Notes: generated by a model not told the origin, from the sequence alone. Shown: positions 43,517 to 53,967, counted from the stretch's first letter. The stretch is 64,000 nt of DNA from Craspedostauros australis (GCA_026770025.1 JAMXDE010000045.1:372001-436000), one strand, 5' to 3'. Numbers and translations are program-made.

Positions 43517-46066
43517 CTACACCTCTGCTGTGTTGGTATCCTGCCCTGCTTTGCTGTGATGCTCGTCCTTGCCAGCGAACATGGCCACGTCGAATGTGTT
43601 CATGGCAGGTGCTGCTTTGGCTTTGCTATTGCTGTTGCGAGGCTCAATGATCTCGGCTTTGCTCTTGCTGGGTGTCTTCTTCTTCTTGCCTTTCTTCTGG
43701 TGTTCAGCCTCCTCGTTGGCTTTGGTGGTCGCGACGATTTGCTCCTCCAGCAACGGAATGAGGCTGCTGGTTGTTGGCAGGTTCGTTTTCAGGCACTGCA
43801 GAGCACTGATAGCCATCACCTTGAGGGTATCATTGTACATACCTTTCATGTCAGGCTTGGCATATTTGAAGCCAACTGATTTGCCTTTGTTGCCTGTTGC
43901 AGTTGGTTTCTTGGTGGTCATGTTGGTTGCCTCATCATCATCCTCCTCCAACGCGAAGTCCATGTGAGACACAGTCACACCGATCTCGTTGCCGTCCTTG
44001 TCAGTTTCAGTGAACGTTTGTTTCCGCACATTCATGCTCAGTCCCTTGCGCTCCGTCACAAATTCGTCACCTCCTTCCGCAGCACAAATTGCGTAGGCGA
44101 TCTGATGGTGACGAACATACGCACGCGCCAGCTTGTCCAGCCCAAATTGCTCCCAACAGGTTTTGCAAGCTTCCCACAACGCATCAGTGGTGAACATGCG
44201 ACTCCCGTGGTGCTTACCTTGATGTGCTGACACGTGTTTCGACATCGCTGGGAATATCGCATCGTCTTTCACGTTCGTGATGGGAGAATTCGATGGTTGA
44301 AATCGTAGATGCCATCCGCGACTGTCGAACTCCTCGTTGATGAACCTGAGTAGCTCCGTGTCTCTGTGTGGCCCTGCGCCATCCATCTGGTACCGAATCA
44401 CCACGTTCTTGCCCGTTTCGTCCCTGATTTTGTTGGCGAGCGAATCCAGTGCGGGGAGTTCTTTTTCGCGGAAGAATTTCTTGAGGCTGTATTTCGGCTT
44501 GGGCTTATCAAGACGACCATCTGTTTCCTTGCTGCCTGTGATCTCCAGTGCTTGGAAGTACAGTTCACCCTTCACACGAGAGATTTTGTTGGGATCAGGA
44601 AGGTGCTTGTACTTGGTTGGCGAGACCCAAGTTCGCTGGTACGTATTCTTCTGCGCTGGGACCATGCGCCCAACACGTTCAAAGCTAACCCGATACGCCT
44701 TTCCTCCTTTCGCAAAACAGTTATTTGTTGGGGCGAACGCTGTTGATGCAATCGCCATGGTCTTTTCGATGTGACACTTGTGGTGCACAGCATGGTCAAC
44801 AGGCTTAACTCCCATCTGGGGCACATGTTTGAGGTTGCGCCGAGCGACAATAGAGTAGAACCACTTTTCGTCCATGTGGACAACAACAACTTGCGTTTTC
44901 AGGAACAGCTCCGCTGATTCCCAGAACACACAGAAGTCCTTGGCCCACCTGTCGCGCTTCACCTTGATGTCGCCCTTGATCTTGGGGAGCATCGTTGTAG
45001 AACGGTATTCGCTGCCCTCCAATCCCATCACGTATGTTCGAATGGTGTTCGCGCAAACGCATTGGACATTGCCCCTTCCTGCTAGTTCGCGTGCAATATC
45101 GTCCCACGAGATTGCGCCATTGCATCGTTGCAACACATCCTGGAGCTCAAATTGCAGGAACGGACCACGCTCCAACCACGAATCAGACAGGGATTTTGCG
45201 GATGCCAGCTCTTCAGGAGAAGCAGAGGCATAGGCATAAGAGATGTCTTCAGGCGGCAACCGTTGTTGTGGATGTTTGAGCTGCAGTTGTTTCGCGAAGA
45301 TGGCACGCGGCGTGAAGTATTGCTGTTGCTTCTTGGGGCAGGTGAAGATGGTGCTGCCTGCATCACTGCGCTTCTTCCGTTCCAGCTTGTTCTTTTGGAA
45401 TTTCTTGATGTTGCTTGCAACAGTGGTGGCACCAATATCCCAAGCATGGGCGATCAATTTCGTGTTGGCTGGGATCGCACCCAAGTTGAAGTAGAGAACG
45501 ATGTAGTTGTGCTTGTCTTGCGTATCAAGTTGTTTCTTTCTATTGGTGGGCTTAGTGTTGCTACGCCCTCCATCCTTTCGCAACCATCCTTTTGTTTTCG
45601 CGCCTCTCTTCATCTGCTTGTTGAGACGGTCGATTGCTGTTTCCTTCTGCCGGCATGAGACCTCAAGAAAAGCAGCGATTTTGGCTTCTTGCGATTCCGT
45701 GGTAGTTGGGGATGGTGTGGGGGGCTTAGCCTTGTTGTTGACACGCGTAACAGCGACGGAGTGATGCTGGGGAGAAAGGAGGGAAGGCTTAGCAAGGCCA
45801 CCAGCAGTGCGAGTCCGTGCGAAGGTAGCGAGGCTGTGTGGCGCGCACAGATCCTCGCGAACAACATACATTCGGCTCTGCCCCATCACTGGGGTCACCA
45901 TGACCATTGCCACCTCTCCTGGTGCAAGAGGCCCATCGCGTTTGACTGTAGCACCATCCGTGGTCTGCTTCATTGCAAACTCAACATGACATACGCCCAG
46001 GTCACGGAGCTTGCCACCTGAGCGTTGGTGGGGTGCCACCTTCACACAATCACCAGTGCGCAGCAT
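43517..46066 (-). CDS. Mariner-like (IS630-Tc1-mariner) transposase
   Basis: An uninterrupted 849-residue frame. The N-terminal third is basic and includes a probable helix-turn-helix (LGAIPANTKLIAHAWDIGATTVASNIKKF) and a second one near ISWDDIARELAGRG. The RNase H-like catalytic core has Asp399 in VVVVHMDEKWFYSI, Asp562 in RYQMDGAGPH and a third acid at Asp601/Asp602 in NVKDDAIF, with 38 or 39 residues between the second and third. This matches the DD39D plant-type mariner-like group, although the usual SPD before the third acid reads SPI. The C-terminal 130 residues are acidic and then Lys-rich. The enzyme would cut and rejoin element ends at TA targets. The intact frame inside otherwise decayed DNA suggests recent activity or recent arrival. 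Confidence 0.9.
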   Translation of the reverse strand: MLRTGDCVKVAPHQRSGGKLRDLGVCHVEFAMKQTTDGATVKRDGPLAPGEVAMVMVTPVMGQSRMYVVREDLCAPHSLATFARTRTAGGLAKPSLLSPQHHSVAVTRVNNKAKPPTPSPTTTESQEAKIAAFLEVSCRQKETAIDRLNKQMKRGAKTKGWLRKDGGRSNTKPTNRKKQLDTQDKHNYIVLYFNLGAIPANTKLIAHAWDIGATTVASNIKKFQKNKLERKKRSDAGSTIFTCPKKQQQYFTPRAIFAKQLQLKHPQQRLPPEDISYAYASASPEELASAKSLSDSWLERGPFLQFELQDVLQRCNGAISWDDIARELAGRGNVQCVCANTIRTYVMGLEGSEYRSTTMLPKIKGDIKVKRDRWAKDFCVFWESAELFLKTQVVVVHMDEKWFYSIVARRNLKHVPQMGVKPVDHAVHHKCHIEKTMAIASTAFAPTNNCFAKGGKAYRVSFERVGRMVPAQKNTYQRTWVSPTKYKHLPDPNKISRVKGELYFQALEITGSKETDGRLDKPKPKYSLKKFFREKELPALDSLANKIRDETGKNVVIRYQMDGAGPHRDTELLRFINEEFDSRGWHLRFQPSNSPITNVKDDAIFPAMSKHVSAHQGKHHGSRMFTTDALWEACKTCWEQFGLDKLARAYVRHHQIAYAICAAEGGDEFVTERKGLSMNVRKQTFTETDKDGNEIGVTVSHMDFALEEDDDEATNMTTKKPTATGNKGKSVGFKYAKPDMKGMYNDTLKVMAISALQCLKTNLPTTSSLIPLLEEQIVATTKANEEAEHQKKGKKKKTPSKSKAEIIEPRNSNSKAKAAPAMNTFDVAMFAGKDEHHSKAGQDTNTAEV

Positions 46067-48242
46067 GCTTGCAACGTGAAGAGTTCAGTGGTTGCAGGAT
46101 GATACAACTACGTCCAATGTTGGTGAAGGTTGATAGAGCTGTGTTATTGTGCGTGCTTGTTTGAAGTGATGGTTTACAAAGTTAAGTTTGTTGAGATTAT
46201 GAGCTCATCAATAAGAGCTCATCATCTTCCTGTTTTCTACTTCTTGGCCCCACTAATGGTGCTATTCACCATTGTCCATCGTGTTGTAACCATGCCAAAC
46301 TGCTGGTTACTCCTGCTAATTAGTGTATCTGTGTCCAAACATGTGCTATGACACATGTTTGGAGGTCTAATAGAGTCTCTTTGATCCTCTTGGATCATCT
46401 TCCTAATTTTGTCTTGGGTCTGAAACCCGCATCACATTTTCCGAATTCTTTCGAGTCGTTTTCTTGGATCTTTCGAATCGAAGTGTGATTGACACAAAGG
46501 ACTCAAGACTCGAACAACGATTGGATTGATTCAGCACACATGGTCTAACAACAAGGGAACTCATGGTGAATACTAGCTGTGTGCCAATAGAGGTTGCAAG
46601 CTGATTGTACAAGATTGGCTGGTCATGACGCACACCAGGCACACAAGGAGAACAGCACAGCACAGCACAGCACAGCGCATCACCAGTCATTGACGCGCAG
46701 CCCAGCGCAGCGCACCACAGAACGGCATGGACAACACAGGAGGATGGTCACAAGGTGCCTTGTACCATCCACTCTTTCCTTTGTGGGAAGGTCACAGTCA
46801 TTCTACATTCTGTGTAAGCTATGACTACAAGCAGCAGAGAAACAGGAGGAACTCGTTTGAGATGCGCTGTGTTTCCTCTGTCAACTTTGTGAGGAGGATT
46901 TTGTGCCTCCGCTGTGTCGTTGTGGAATGGATTCGCAATTCGGGACTCGCAAAGTGTTCTCATTGGTTGGCACATTCGGTAGAATTGTGGTTAATTTCCA
47001 TGGCCCCCGACAGCAAAAACTGTTTGAGAACACCAAACACAACACAACAACATGACAATGGAGAAACACAACAAAACTCCTCAAGCGCCGCCGAACGGCA
47101 TCATCGTCACTGCAGCAACCAGCGGTCCATTGCAAGATCCGAGGGCATAGGCGGAACCGCCATGTAAAGATTGGTGGATGAGCGAGAGGGTGATGCCGGA
47201 GTGGTTGATTTGGGGCCGTGGCAGGCCCACGCGCAAGCGACACGATTCAGAGGAACATCTGCTCGTTGGATATGGTCTCTGCCTGGAATGCACAGGCCAT
47301 TCCAACGACTATTGATGGGCAAGACGCATCCAAGAGGATACGATGAAGATGCACACGAAGTTTGAGGGTCGGGGGTGGCCTGGAAGGTGCCCTCCGCAAG
47401 AAACAAGTGGAGGGCAAGAGTTTTTTGGTGGGTGGCGGCGGACACACCACGTGACTTCGCTCGTGATGGGTGCCATTGGCAAGTCACCCAAATCGCAAAG
47501 CCACCCATACAAGATGTGTTCGGAATCAACTCAAGATGACCAGGGCGGAGCCTTCTCCACGGATACGGTCTGTAAGAGGCTGCAAGGTGGGATGCACACA
47601 AAATGGTTTTTTTTGGGTATCGCAAAAACTCCATGGTGACATCAGCACATGGAGGTGTACCTTTGGAGGTACGAACTCCCAACCCATTCTGAACACATCA
47701 GTGTGTCGCCAGAGAATGTGGGAACGCATGAGGGGCATGTGGAGGAGCTGCAAGGATCGTATCGACGAGATACGGATCCAAATCCGAATGGCATCAGCAT
47801 CGAAATCGTGTTTTCAAAATTTCTGCTTTTCAGTGCAGGGACAGTTTGGAGTATGAGATGCGGCTATCCGTGGAGAAGCTTCATGGGATGGACAGATGGG
47901 GGGTATGCGGAGCTAATGTGGTGCGCAGATTGTGAAAATGCCAGGGATGATAATGGTGATCATGGGTGCTGAAGGGAGGGCAGCATGGTGCCATCGAGAA
48001 TTTTTGCCACCCACCACCTGACTGACAGCAAGCCAAAACGACATTAAAAATAAAGTTCATACAAATTTAACTTCGATATTCAGAATAAACGATAGCCAAG
48101 CGTCCGAATGCACTGTCTAGTTTTAATTTTAAATGGTGCGTTGTTGAGATATAACATCATAAGCAGTTGTTTGGATGGTTTTGGGTGTGCTCTATTTTAG
48201 TCTACTTTATCACGACTCATCACGAGTAAAACTCAAAAAAAC
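46067..48242. other. Long non-coding stretch with base-composition shift
   Basis: About 2.2 kb upstream of the transposase. It holds a perfect hairpin (46334-46363), an ACAGC run at about 46655-46676 and scattered frames without domains. The frames at 47107-47682 minus and 47343-47856 plus were considered and not recognised. From about 48030 to 48242 the DNA is clearly richer in A and T than the rest of the window. Confidence 0.55.
46334..46363. repeat. Perfect 12-bp hairpin with 6-base loop
   Basis: TCCAAACATGTG and CACATGTTTGGA flank the loop CTATGA. It lies about 270 bases upstream of the transposase start. It could be a binding site, a terminator-like structure or the scar of an element end. 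No second copy was seen in this window. Confidence 0.75.
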
Positions 48243-48288
48243 ACTCCACAACTAGTGCTATCGCGACACCGTTTTACATTGAGTGCAG
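48243..48288 (-). repeat. Right copy of 46-bp inverted repeat
   Basis: The reverse complement of 38754-38799 with one mismatch (G for T). It lies 28 bases left of the palindrome-rich element that begins at 48317. Confidence 0.85.
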
Positions 48289-48316
48289 GTCGTAGGGTAG
48301 ATCAGTCCTCTTTATC

Positions 48317-49070
48317 ATATCCATAATGACGTTTTTCTTGCGTCCGGACGCATTCTCTACGTAGCTTGCGTCCGGACGCAAATTGAACGCTCAGTTTGCG
48401 TCCGGACGCAAATTGGGCCAATTTGCGTGGGGACGCAAATGCAAGCTCGCCGAAAATACCACTTGTACTACTTAAGTCCCATGTTCCTCCACGATGTCCC
48501 GTGTTGCAGAAAAAAAAACCCGATTTCGCTCCGAAACCCGAAAGTGGGTTGTTTTTTTTTCTGACTCCTTCGAGTAACGCATTTATTTGGCGATTTCCAA
48601 AAAAAAAAGCCCACGATACAGCACGGCGTCATTGGTCATGTCTCAGGGGTTCCTTTCCGTGCGCCTGTCTTTCTTTCTCGACGTCATGGGATCTGAGGTA
48701 ATAATCTTTTACTTTTTGATTTTGATGTCATCCACCACGATCCTGACAACAACACCAAAATCCTGGCAACGGCGTAACACAACAAGGAGGGTGGGACACG
48801 AATCATGATTATTGTTTGTTCAATTACCACAACTGCAGCGATTATTATCGATGTAAGACATGAGTCATGTCGTGAGTCGAGATGGCCAGCGAAAAAGGGT
48901 TTGAAAAAAAAACGGCTTCTCGTAAAGCGTATTTGGGCTAGTCCTTTGAGTCGCCGCTTGCGTCCGGACGCAAATTGGCCCAATTTGCGTGGGGACGCAA
49001 ACTGCACCTCCAATTTGCGTCCGGACGCAAGCTACGTAGGCCAGTACCAGACCAAAATCATTATGGATAT
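48317..49070. mobile_element. 754-bp palindrome-rich inverted-repeat element (MITE/foldback)
   Basis: The ends match as ATATCCATAATGA in inverted orientation. Each arm of about 110-120 bases carries the same series, GCTACGTAGC-like text and several copies of the palindrome TTGCGTCCGGACGCAA. The left arm has copies at 48338 (last base altered), 48366 and 48396, and the variant TTGCGTGGGGACGCAA at 48423. The right arm has the perfect copy at 48959, the variant near 48984 and another perfect copy near 49014. Adjacent copies are joined by AATTGGGCCAATT-type palindromes. The roughly 500-base centre has A-runs and no gene. This is the build of a non-autonomous DNA transposon or foldback element. 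I could not settle the target-site duplication. Confidence 0.75.
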
Positions 49071-49403
49071 CATATGTTCTCCAGGATAACAAGATCCGGG
49101 AATGCACAAATACGTGCTCTGGACACAGCCGAGATGCTTTGCCCCTCAATCTTTAGATTGGACGTGGCTTCTTTAGTCTTGATAAACTGCGATACTCTGC
49201 AACTCTGCAACAAATACAAAAGTGAGACGATGGAAGAGGACGGCCCAGCACGGTACTGCGCAGGCAAAGCTGTCTCACATAATACGATCTCCTTAGCCAA
49301 GGACAACATCATACTGATGGGTCGTACTCGCGTCAGTATTTCATGTAATTCCACCATCCTCGCAGTGTCTTCGTTGTTGTTTGTTTGAGTGAATTTAATT
49401 TAT
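49071..49403. other. 3' flank of uS3, nothing seen
   Basis: About 330 bases between the palindromic element and the stop codon of uS3. Only short frames occur. Confidence 0.55.
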
Positions 49404-50225
49404 TTAGAATCCAGCAGCGACATTCGGATCCTCCATTGGCGGAGCAGCGGCCTCGACCATAGGCTGCTCAGGTGGTGGTGCCATACCCATGTCCAATGGA
49501 GCGGCCATGGCAGCGGCAGCGGCCTGTTGCTGCTGTTCTTGGGCAGCAAGGTAGGCAACTGGGTCAATCTCCTCCTTTGGTTCCAGAATTGTGACAGCAT
49601 CATCGAGTGTGATCTTGGGTCCCATCTGTCCCTTGGGATCGTGCGGAAGCATGATGGCGACCTTGATTCCAACAACACCCTGTCTCATGAGAACGTGACG
49701 CACGGCGGTGTCTGTGTAGACCTGTCCGGCGTGACCGGTCTTGATCATGTACCCGTCTCCGAACTTCATGGCCTTGGCACGCTGTCCGCGGAGCTTTCCA
49801 GTGACGATGACCTCGCAACCCTTGGCGGAGGCCTCCATGACGAATCGCACAACACCGTAGCACGCACGGCGCACGGCGAGGCCTCCCAGAAGCTTGAACT
49901 TGAGGGACTCGGCCTGCGCCTGGGCGCACAGTCCACGGTTCTGGACGCGCTCGGCGTAAAGCTCGACGGCGCCGTCGGCGAATTCGAAGCGCTTCTGCAC
50001 GACGGAGGTGAGCTCGCGGATGCGGCGTCCGTTCTCGCCCAGCACGTTCTGGGTGCGTGTGGCGCGGATGATGATCTCTGTGCGGTGCGGCGTGGTGCGG
50101 ACCTCGACTCCGGCGTAACCGTCCTCGGCGAGCTCGCTGATCAGGAGCTCATTGAGCTCAGCGTAGAAGACACCATCAGCGACAAACTTGCGCTTGGTTG
50201 ACATGCGACGTCCGTTGGTGGCCAT
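49404..50225 (-). CDS. RPS3: 40S ribosomal protein uS3
   Basis: A single-exon 273-residue protein. The core starts [18 protein letters not shown] and continues through the type-2 KH domain ([22 protein letters not shown]) that contacts mRNA at the entry channel. The uS3 C-terminal domain follows ([41 protein letters not shown]). The tail is extended with Gln/Ala and Met/Pro-rich sequence, longer than in most eukaryotes. The ATG at 50225 is used; the ATG at 50204 (MSTKRK) is a possible alternative. No intron is needed. Confidence 0.95.
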   Translation of the reverse strand: MATNGRRMSTKRKFVADGVFYAELNELLISELAEDGYAGVEVRTTPHRTEIIIRATRTQNVLGENGRRIRELTSVVQKRFEFADGAVELYAERVQNRGLCAQAQAESLKFKLLGGLAVRRACYGVVRFVMEASAKGCEVIVTGKLRGQRAKAMKFGDGYMIKTGHAGQVYTDTAVRHVLMRQGVVGIKVAIMLPHDPKGQMGPKITLDDAVTILEPKEEIDPVAYLAAQEQQQQAAAAAMAAPLDMGMAPPPEQPMVEAAAPPMEDPNVAAGF

Positions 50226-51232
50226 GGTTGCGGTCTTCGATTCGGTTGGGGTAGGTGGGGTGGTGGTGGTGGCGGTGTTGTTGTCGGCGGTTGGTGTCGC
50301 TGGGTGCTCACTTGGTGATGATGGTGGTCGTTGCTGCTACCACCGTTCCTGAGTTGGGCTGATCCACGAGGTTGGGGCTGTCGTGGTTGTCGTTGTCCAC
50401 ACCGATTTCCGCACATTGTTGGTTTCGACCGCGCGAAATTCTTCCGTAGCGATGGTACTGAAACGTCGTAGAATCATTTTAGTAAAGGAAACGCAGCGTG
50501 CATCGCTTGGGTCGGTCCAGTCGATTAATTCACTAGAAAACAAGATTGGTATCTTGGTTGGTCTGCGGAGTCGACTTCGCAACTCGCAGACGAATCGTTT
50601 TGTCACAAGATTTTGGCGGATACGTGTTGTCCCGCCAAGACTGAGCGCTGGCCGAGCCTCGAAAAATGTGAGCGTTGGATGTTCTGCTCGTTGTCACCAG
50701 ATTCGTCCAAAATCTCATCTTGTGACGACAGGCGACACGACAAGACCATACACATGCAGACAAGCAGGGCATGGCACGGCCATGGTAATACGGGTTGCTG
50801 CCCATGCGATTGATGATGGAGCGGAGTAGTTGGCGATGCGAATACTGACGGTCGTGTAAGTGATCGTGGCTGTGGTCGTGGCTGTGTCGTGCTTGGTGGA
50901 TCGCCATCGTGGATGTTGCGATCGGTTTGTTCCCGTTGTGTGGCCAGGCATTGATGAAAGCGGGAACGGCCTTGTTGGTGCAAGACGACATGCTGCCAAG
51001 GAGATTGGCAGGAACATGGAGTAGGTGGCACCACTGAGGCTCAGCATTCTATTCGCAACAGTTGCAGTGACAAGGATCGGCACGGCGCAAGAACTTGGCC
51101 GACACAATTCCACACATCTACCAAAGCCACTCCTCGTCTACATACACTTCCACCTTGTACCAATACACAGCAACCACAACAGCAACAACGACAATCACGC
51201 AAGCAATCGATTGCGACGCACCAACAGCCACG
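50226..51232. other. Divergent intergenic region
   Basis: About 1 kb between the starts of uS3 and the first coiled-coil gene. It includes a GTGGTGG-rich patch at about 50255-50280. No gene is supported. An in-frame ATG at 51095 precedes the called start of the next gene, but the codons between look like leader. Confidence 0.6.
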
Positions 51233-53074
51233 ATGATGTCGTCAATGGAGGATGCGCTGAACATGGCGCTGAACGAGAATACGGAGCTCAAGGAGAAGCT
51301 GCGAAAGCTTGAGAATCAGCAGCAGCGGATCGTCGACGAGAAGAACGTCAGCATTGCCAAGGTCTCCGAGCTGCAGGAAATCGTCGACGCCAAATGCCAG
51401 ACGGACATTGAGAAATCGCTCCTCGAAAAGTCCCTGCGCAACGCCGAGCTCGCCTTCCAGGTCGAGAAGCTGCACGTCAAATTGCAAGAAGAGCGCACGA
51501 ACATCCTCAAGATGGCGCAGGAACGCGAGAGCAAGAAGCGCATGCTGCTCGAGCTGTCCGATATCGTGCGCACGTTGCAGTCGGTTGCCATCAGCTACAG
51601 CATGGATGAGAAGGAGGTCGCCAGCACGCGACCCGAGGATATGGCGTTGAGCAACATCAAGCGAAAGATCGCCGCCATCATGCAGGACCGGGCCAAGCTC
51701 ATCGATCAGTGCTCCGCGCTGCGAGCGGAAAACGAATCCAAGGACATGAAGGTCGCCGCTCTCGAGGCCCACTTCCATGTCATCAACGCCGTCAACACCG
51801 ACGCCATCAGCACGACCAGTGGACTCACGGAGAGGCAGTCGGCTGCCGCGAGCATGAGCGACCATTCCACCGTCCCGACCACCCTCTCGTTCGAAGAGTC
51901 CGAGGCATCGAGCCCGTCCGTTGCGCGTTCGTCCGACCAGTCGCGCCAAGAAGTCGCGAGGCTGAAGAACCAGCTCATCGACGCGGAGCAAAGGTACGTG
52001 AACCTCAAGCTGGAAAGCAAGAAGGTGGTGGAGATCATGTCCAACATCGACAAGAGGATGAAGACGTCGATTCTCGAGGCAAGCGAAGCTTGCAAGAAGA
52101 GGGACCAGTACCGCGACAGCCTCCAGGACGTCATCAACCAGTACAAGGACCTCCAGGCGCAGCATGAGGAGTGCCACACCGAGCTGGAATCGATGACCAT
52201 GGAACTGAACATCTTCCGGCTGGAGAAGGACCTCCTGCAGAAGGAGAAGGAGCGGCTTGGTCTTGAAGCCCAGCACTGGAAGCCAGCGTACATCTACGAT
52301 CTGCGCGGAGATGACGACGCGCTGTGCGAAGAATACGAGGAGGCCGTCAATCACATCCGCGTCCTCGAGCGCCGCGTGACTCTGCTCGTGCAGGAAGCCG
52401 GCGTTCTGAAGAAACAAAAGGTCAACCAGGCCAACGCACTGCGCGATGCCATCTTCAATCACCGCAGGTTGGAGCGTGACTTCGGTGACCTTACGCACGA
52501 GATGGTCGAAGTCAAGGACAAGATGGAGCTCATCAGGAAGGAGGAGCACAAGCACAGGGAGCAGGCAAAGCACGCAAGACGCCGACTGACGACGACGACG
52601 CAGCAGGTGAAGAAACTGCAGGAGGAGCTCGAGGTCACGCTGGGATCCCTGCTGGAAGCCAAGGCCGCAAACCAGAAGGCCGCGAACAGATCCGGATGGT
52701 CGGAAGATGCTCTCTACCAGATGATGCTGGTCGAACTCCGCGCCACATCCATCGCCCGCATCAAACGACAGGATCTGTACGAAGAGAAGCAGCAATTGCT
52801 GCAGGAACACAAAGCGATGAAGGCATGCTCCGAGGACATCCTCACGGAGCTGAGCGCCATCAAGAAGACGGAGGACCCCAACGCGCAGGTCGATGCCATG
52901 CGCAAGAAGCTTGTCGCCAAGGAGAGCGACATGAGGGACGTGATCGGACGCTACAGACGTCTGGAGAAAAAGTACAGCACCCTGGTCGCCAGGGTCAAGT
53001 CCGCGAGCAAGGGTTTCGGTTCTAAGCAGACCACCGCCCACTCAGCTTCATCCATCGCTGTGGCCGTGGCGTAA
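51233..53074 (+). CDS. Coiled-coil protein, family member 1
   Basis: A 613-residue protein from the ATGATG at 51233. Almost the whole length is predicted coiled coil, rich in Glu, Lys, Leu, Gln and Arg, broken by a Ser/Thr-rich linker near residues 185-245. The short phrase R-D-x-[IV]-x-x-[YH]-x-x-L-[EQ] recurs: DVINQYKDLQ, RDAIFNHRRLE and RDVIGRYRRLE. It shares the segment KR-ML-ELS-IVRTLQS-I-Y and an ordered set of blocks with the neighbour at 53968-57033, which makes them paralogues. No motor, membrane or enzymatic domain is visible. I infer a structural or scaffolding protein, for example of the cytoskeleton. Coiled coils match many unrelated proteins by chance, so a function is not assigned. 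Confidence 0.8.
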   Translation: MMSSMEDALNMALNENTELKEKLRKLENQQQRIVDEKNVSIAKVSELQEIVDAKCQTDIEKSLLEKSLRNAELAFQVEKLHVKLQEERTNILKMAQERESKKRMLLELSDIVRTLQSVAISYSMDEKEVASTRPEDMALSNIKRKIAAIMQDRAKLIDQCSALRAENESKDMKVAALEAHFHVINAVNTDAISTTSGLTERQSAAASMSDHSTVPTTLSFEESEASSPSVARSSDQSRQEVARLKNQLIDAEQRYVNLKLESKKVVEIMSNIDKRMKTSILEASEACKKRDQYRDSLQDVINQYKDLQAQHEECHTELESMTMELNIFRLEKDLLQKEKERLGLEAQHWKPAYIYDLRGDDDALCEEYEEAVNHIRVLERRVTLLVQEAGVLKKQKVNQANALRDAIFNHRRLERDFGDLTHEMVEVKDKMELIRKEEHKHREQAKHARRRLTTTTQQVKKLQEELEVTLGSLLEAKAANQKAANRSGWSEDALYQMMLVELRATSIARIKRQDLYEEKQQLLQEHKAMKACSEDILTELSAIKKTEDPNAQVDAMRKKLVAKESDMRDVIGRYRRLEKKYSTLVARVKSASKGFGSKQTTAHSASSIAVAVA

Positions 53075-53967
53075 CTGCAAGCCGCAAACAAGGGGGTACG
53101 CCACGAGCGTGGTGGCACGAAGCACCCCATGGGGGTATGCTATACATGCTCTGCTGGAATGGAAGTTTTTACAATACAATGCAACACGAGCCGGACGTAT
53201 TATATGTATGTAACTGTATGAGTAAGCGTAAGAATAGTCGACACACAGAGCCTGATTAGAAGTACAATACATTCTCAACTACTTTTCCGCAACAGCAGCA
53301 TTAGGAACAGATGTGTTTGGCTCTACATGCTCTGCTCTCAATGCTTGTGATGTAACATAGTCGCGTGATGTGTTGTGATTGCTGAAGGAGATCTGAGCTT
53401 CTGGTGGCGCACGCAGTGGAATCCATTCCTCTTTTTTCGTTTGATCACCAATCACGGATCCATTCGTGATTTGCGCAAGATACCCCATCCACGACTGAGC
53501 ACGATTGCCCAACGGCCACAACTCACAAAATTTCCGCTCAATCATCCATCGCGCACCTTTCTCCTTCGCACTCCACTTCTTGTCACGTTCCGTTGTCGTT
53601 ACATTGTCACGCTGCGCCATGCATGACGAAGAGACGCATCAACACAACACCGCAATCACTGAATGTGGTCCTGCGTGGGGTATTGGTGGAGTGCGAGCGT
53701 TTGTGCGCACATGTACATGCAGCGACAGAGACAAGGAGAGGCTTGGATGGATACTGGTACAAGCATGTTCATTGCCGCAAAGTGATAGCAGCAGCGGTCC
53801 CACCATTGGCAACATCACCATCATCACACATCATCATCATCATCATTATATTAATCGTAACTAACTCAAACACTCAACGACAACAACAACAACACTAGCA
53901 ACAGAAACATCGGGACCTGACAGAGCCAACGTGAGATTGACGCGGAGGATCAACGAAGGAGATCAAC
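53075..53967. other. Spacer between the coiled-coil genes
   Basis: About 890 bases. It includes the possible small minus-strand gene at 53279-53620 and a CAT/CATCAT run at about 53826-53846 just before the second coiled-coil gene. Confidence 0.6.
53279..53620 (-). CDS. Small protein of unknown function
   Basis: A 113-residue frame (start 53620) with even composition. It has Trp-, Arg- and Lys-rich text such as KGARWMIERKFCELWP, then GNRAQSWMGYLAQITNGSVIGD, and ends shortly after. I do not recognise a domain. There is no signal peptide or membrane helix. It lies antisense within the gap between the two coiled-coil genes. It looks more like a real gene than neighbouring short frames because its amino-acid use is balanced and no longer frame opposes it. 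Confidence 0.4.
   Translation of the reverse strand: MAQRDNVTTTERDKKWSAKEKGARWMIERKFCELWPLGNRAQSWMGYLAQITNGSVIGDQTKKEEWIPLRAPPEAQISFSNHNTSRDYVTSQALRAEHVEPNTSVPNAAVAEK

Larger units (their letters stand above)
38754..48288. mobile_element. Possible 9.5-kb inverted-repeat-flanked element
   Basis: The segment is bracketed by the 46-bp inverted repeat. It contains a mariner-like transposase gene, a broken methyltransferase gene, an N-acetylglutamate synthase fragment and low-coding DNA. Gene debris between inverted repeats resembles gene-capturing transposons. I could not find a matching target-site duplication: the left flank ends CTACTAG and the right flank begins GTCGTAG. The two repeats might therefore be separate insertions of a small element in opposite orientation. 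Confidence 0.35.

Noticed and set aside
47107-47856. Overlapping 128-191-codon frames on both strands
   Set aside because: Neither shows a recognisable domain, and they overlap on opposite strands in a debris region. I could not match them to Gag, Pol or any enzyme.
48338-49029. Regularly repeated TTGCGTCCGGACGCAA considered as a CRISPR-like array
   Set aside because: The copies are palindromic, sit in two inverted clusters and lack uniform spacers or cas genes. The host is also eukaryotic.
51242-53041. A 599-codon open frame antisense to the first coiled-coil gene
   Set aside because: It is the reverse-strand shadow of Glu/Lys/Leu-rich coiled-coil codons, which read as Leu/Phe/Val-rich text. 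It has no domain, and the sense frame has clear paralogy to its neighbour.
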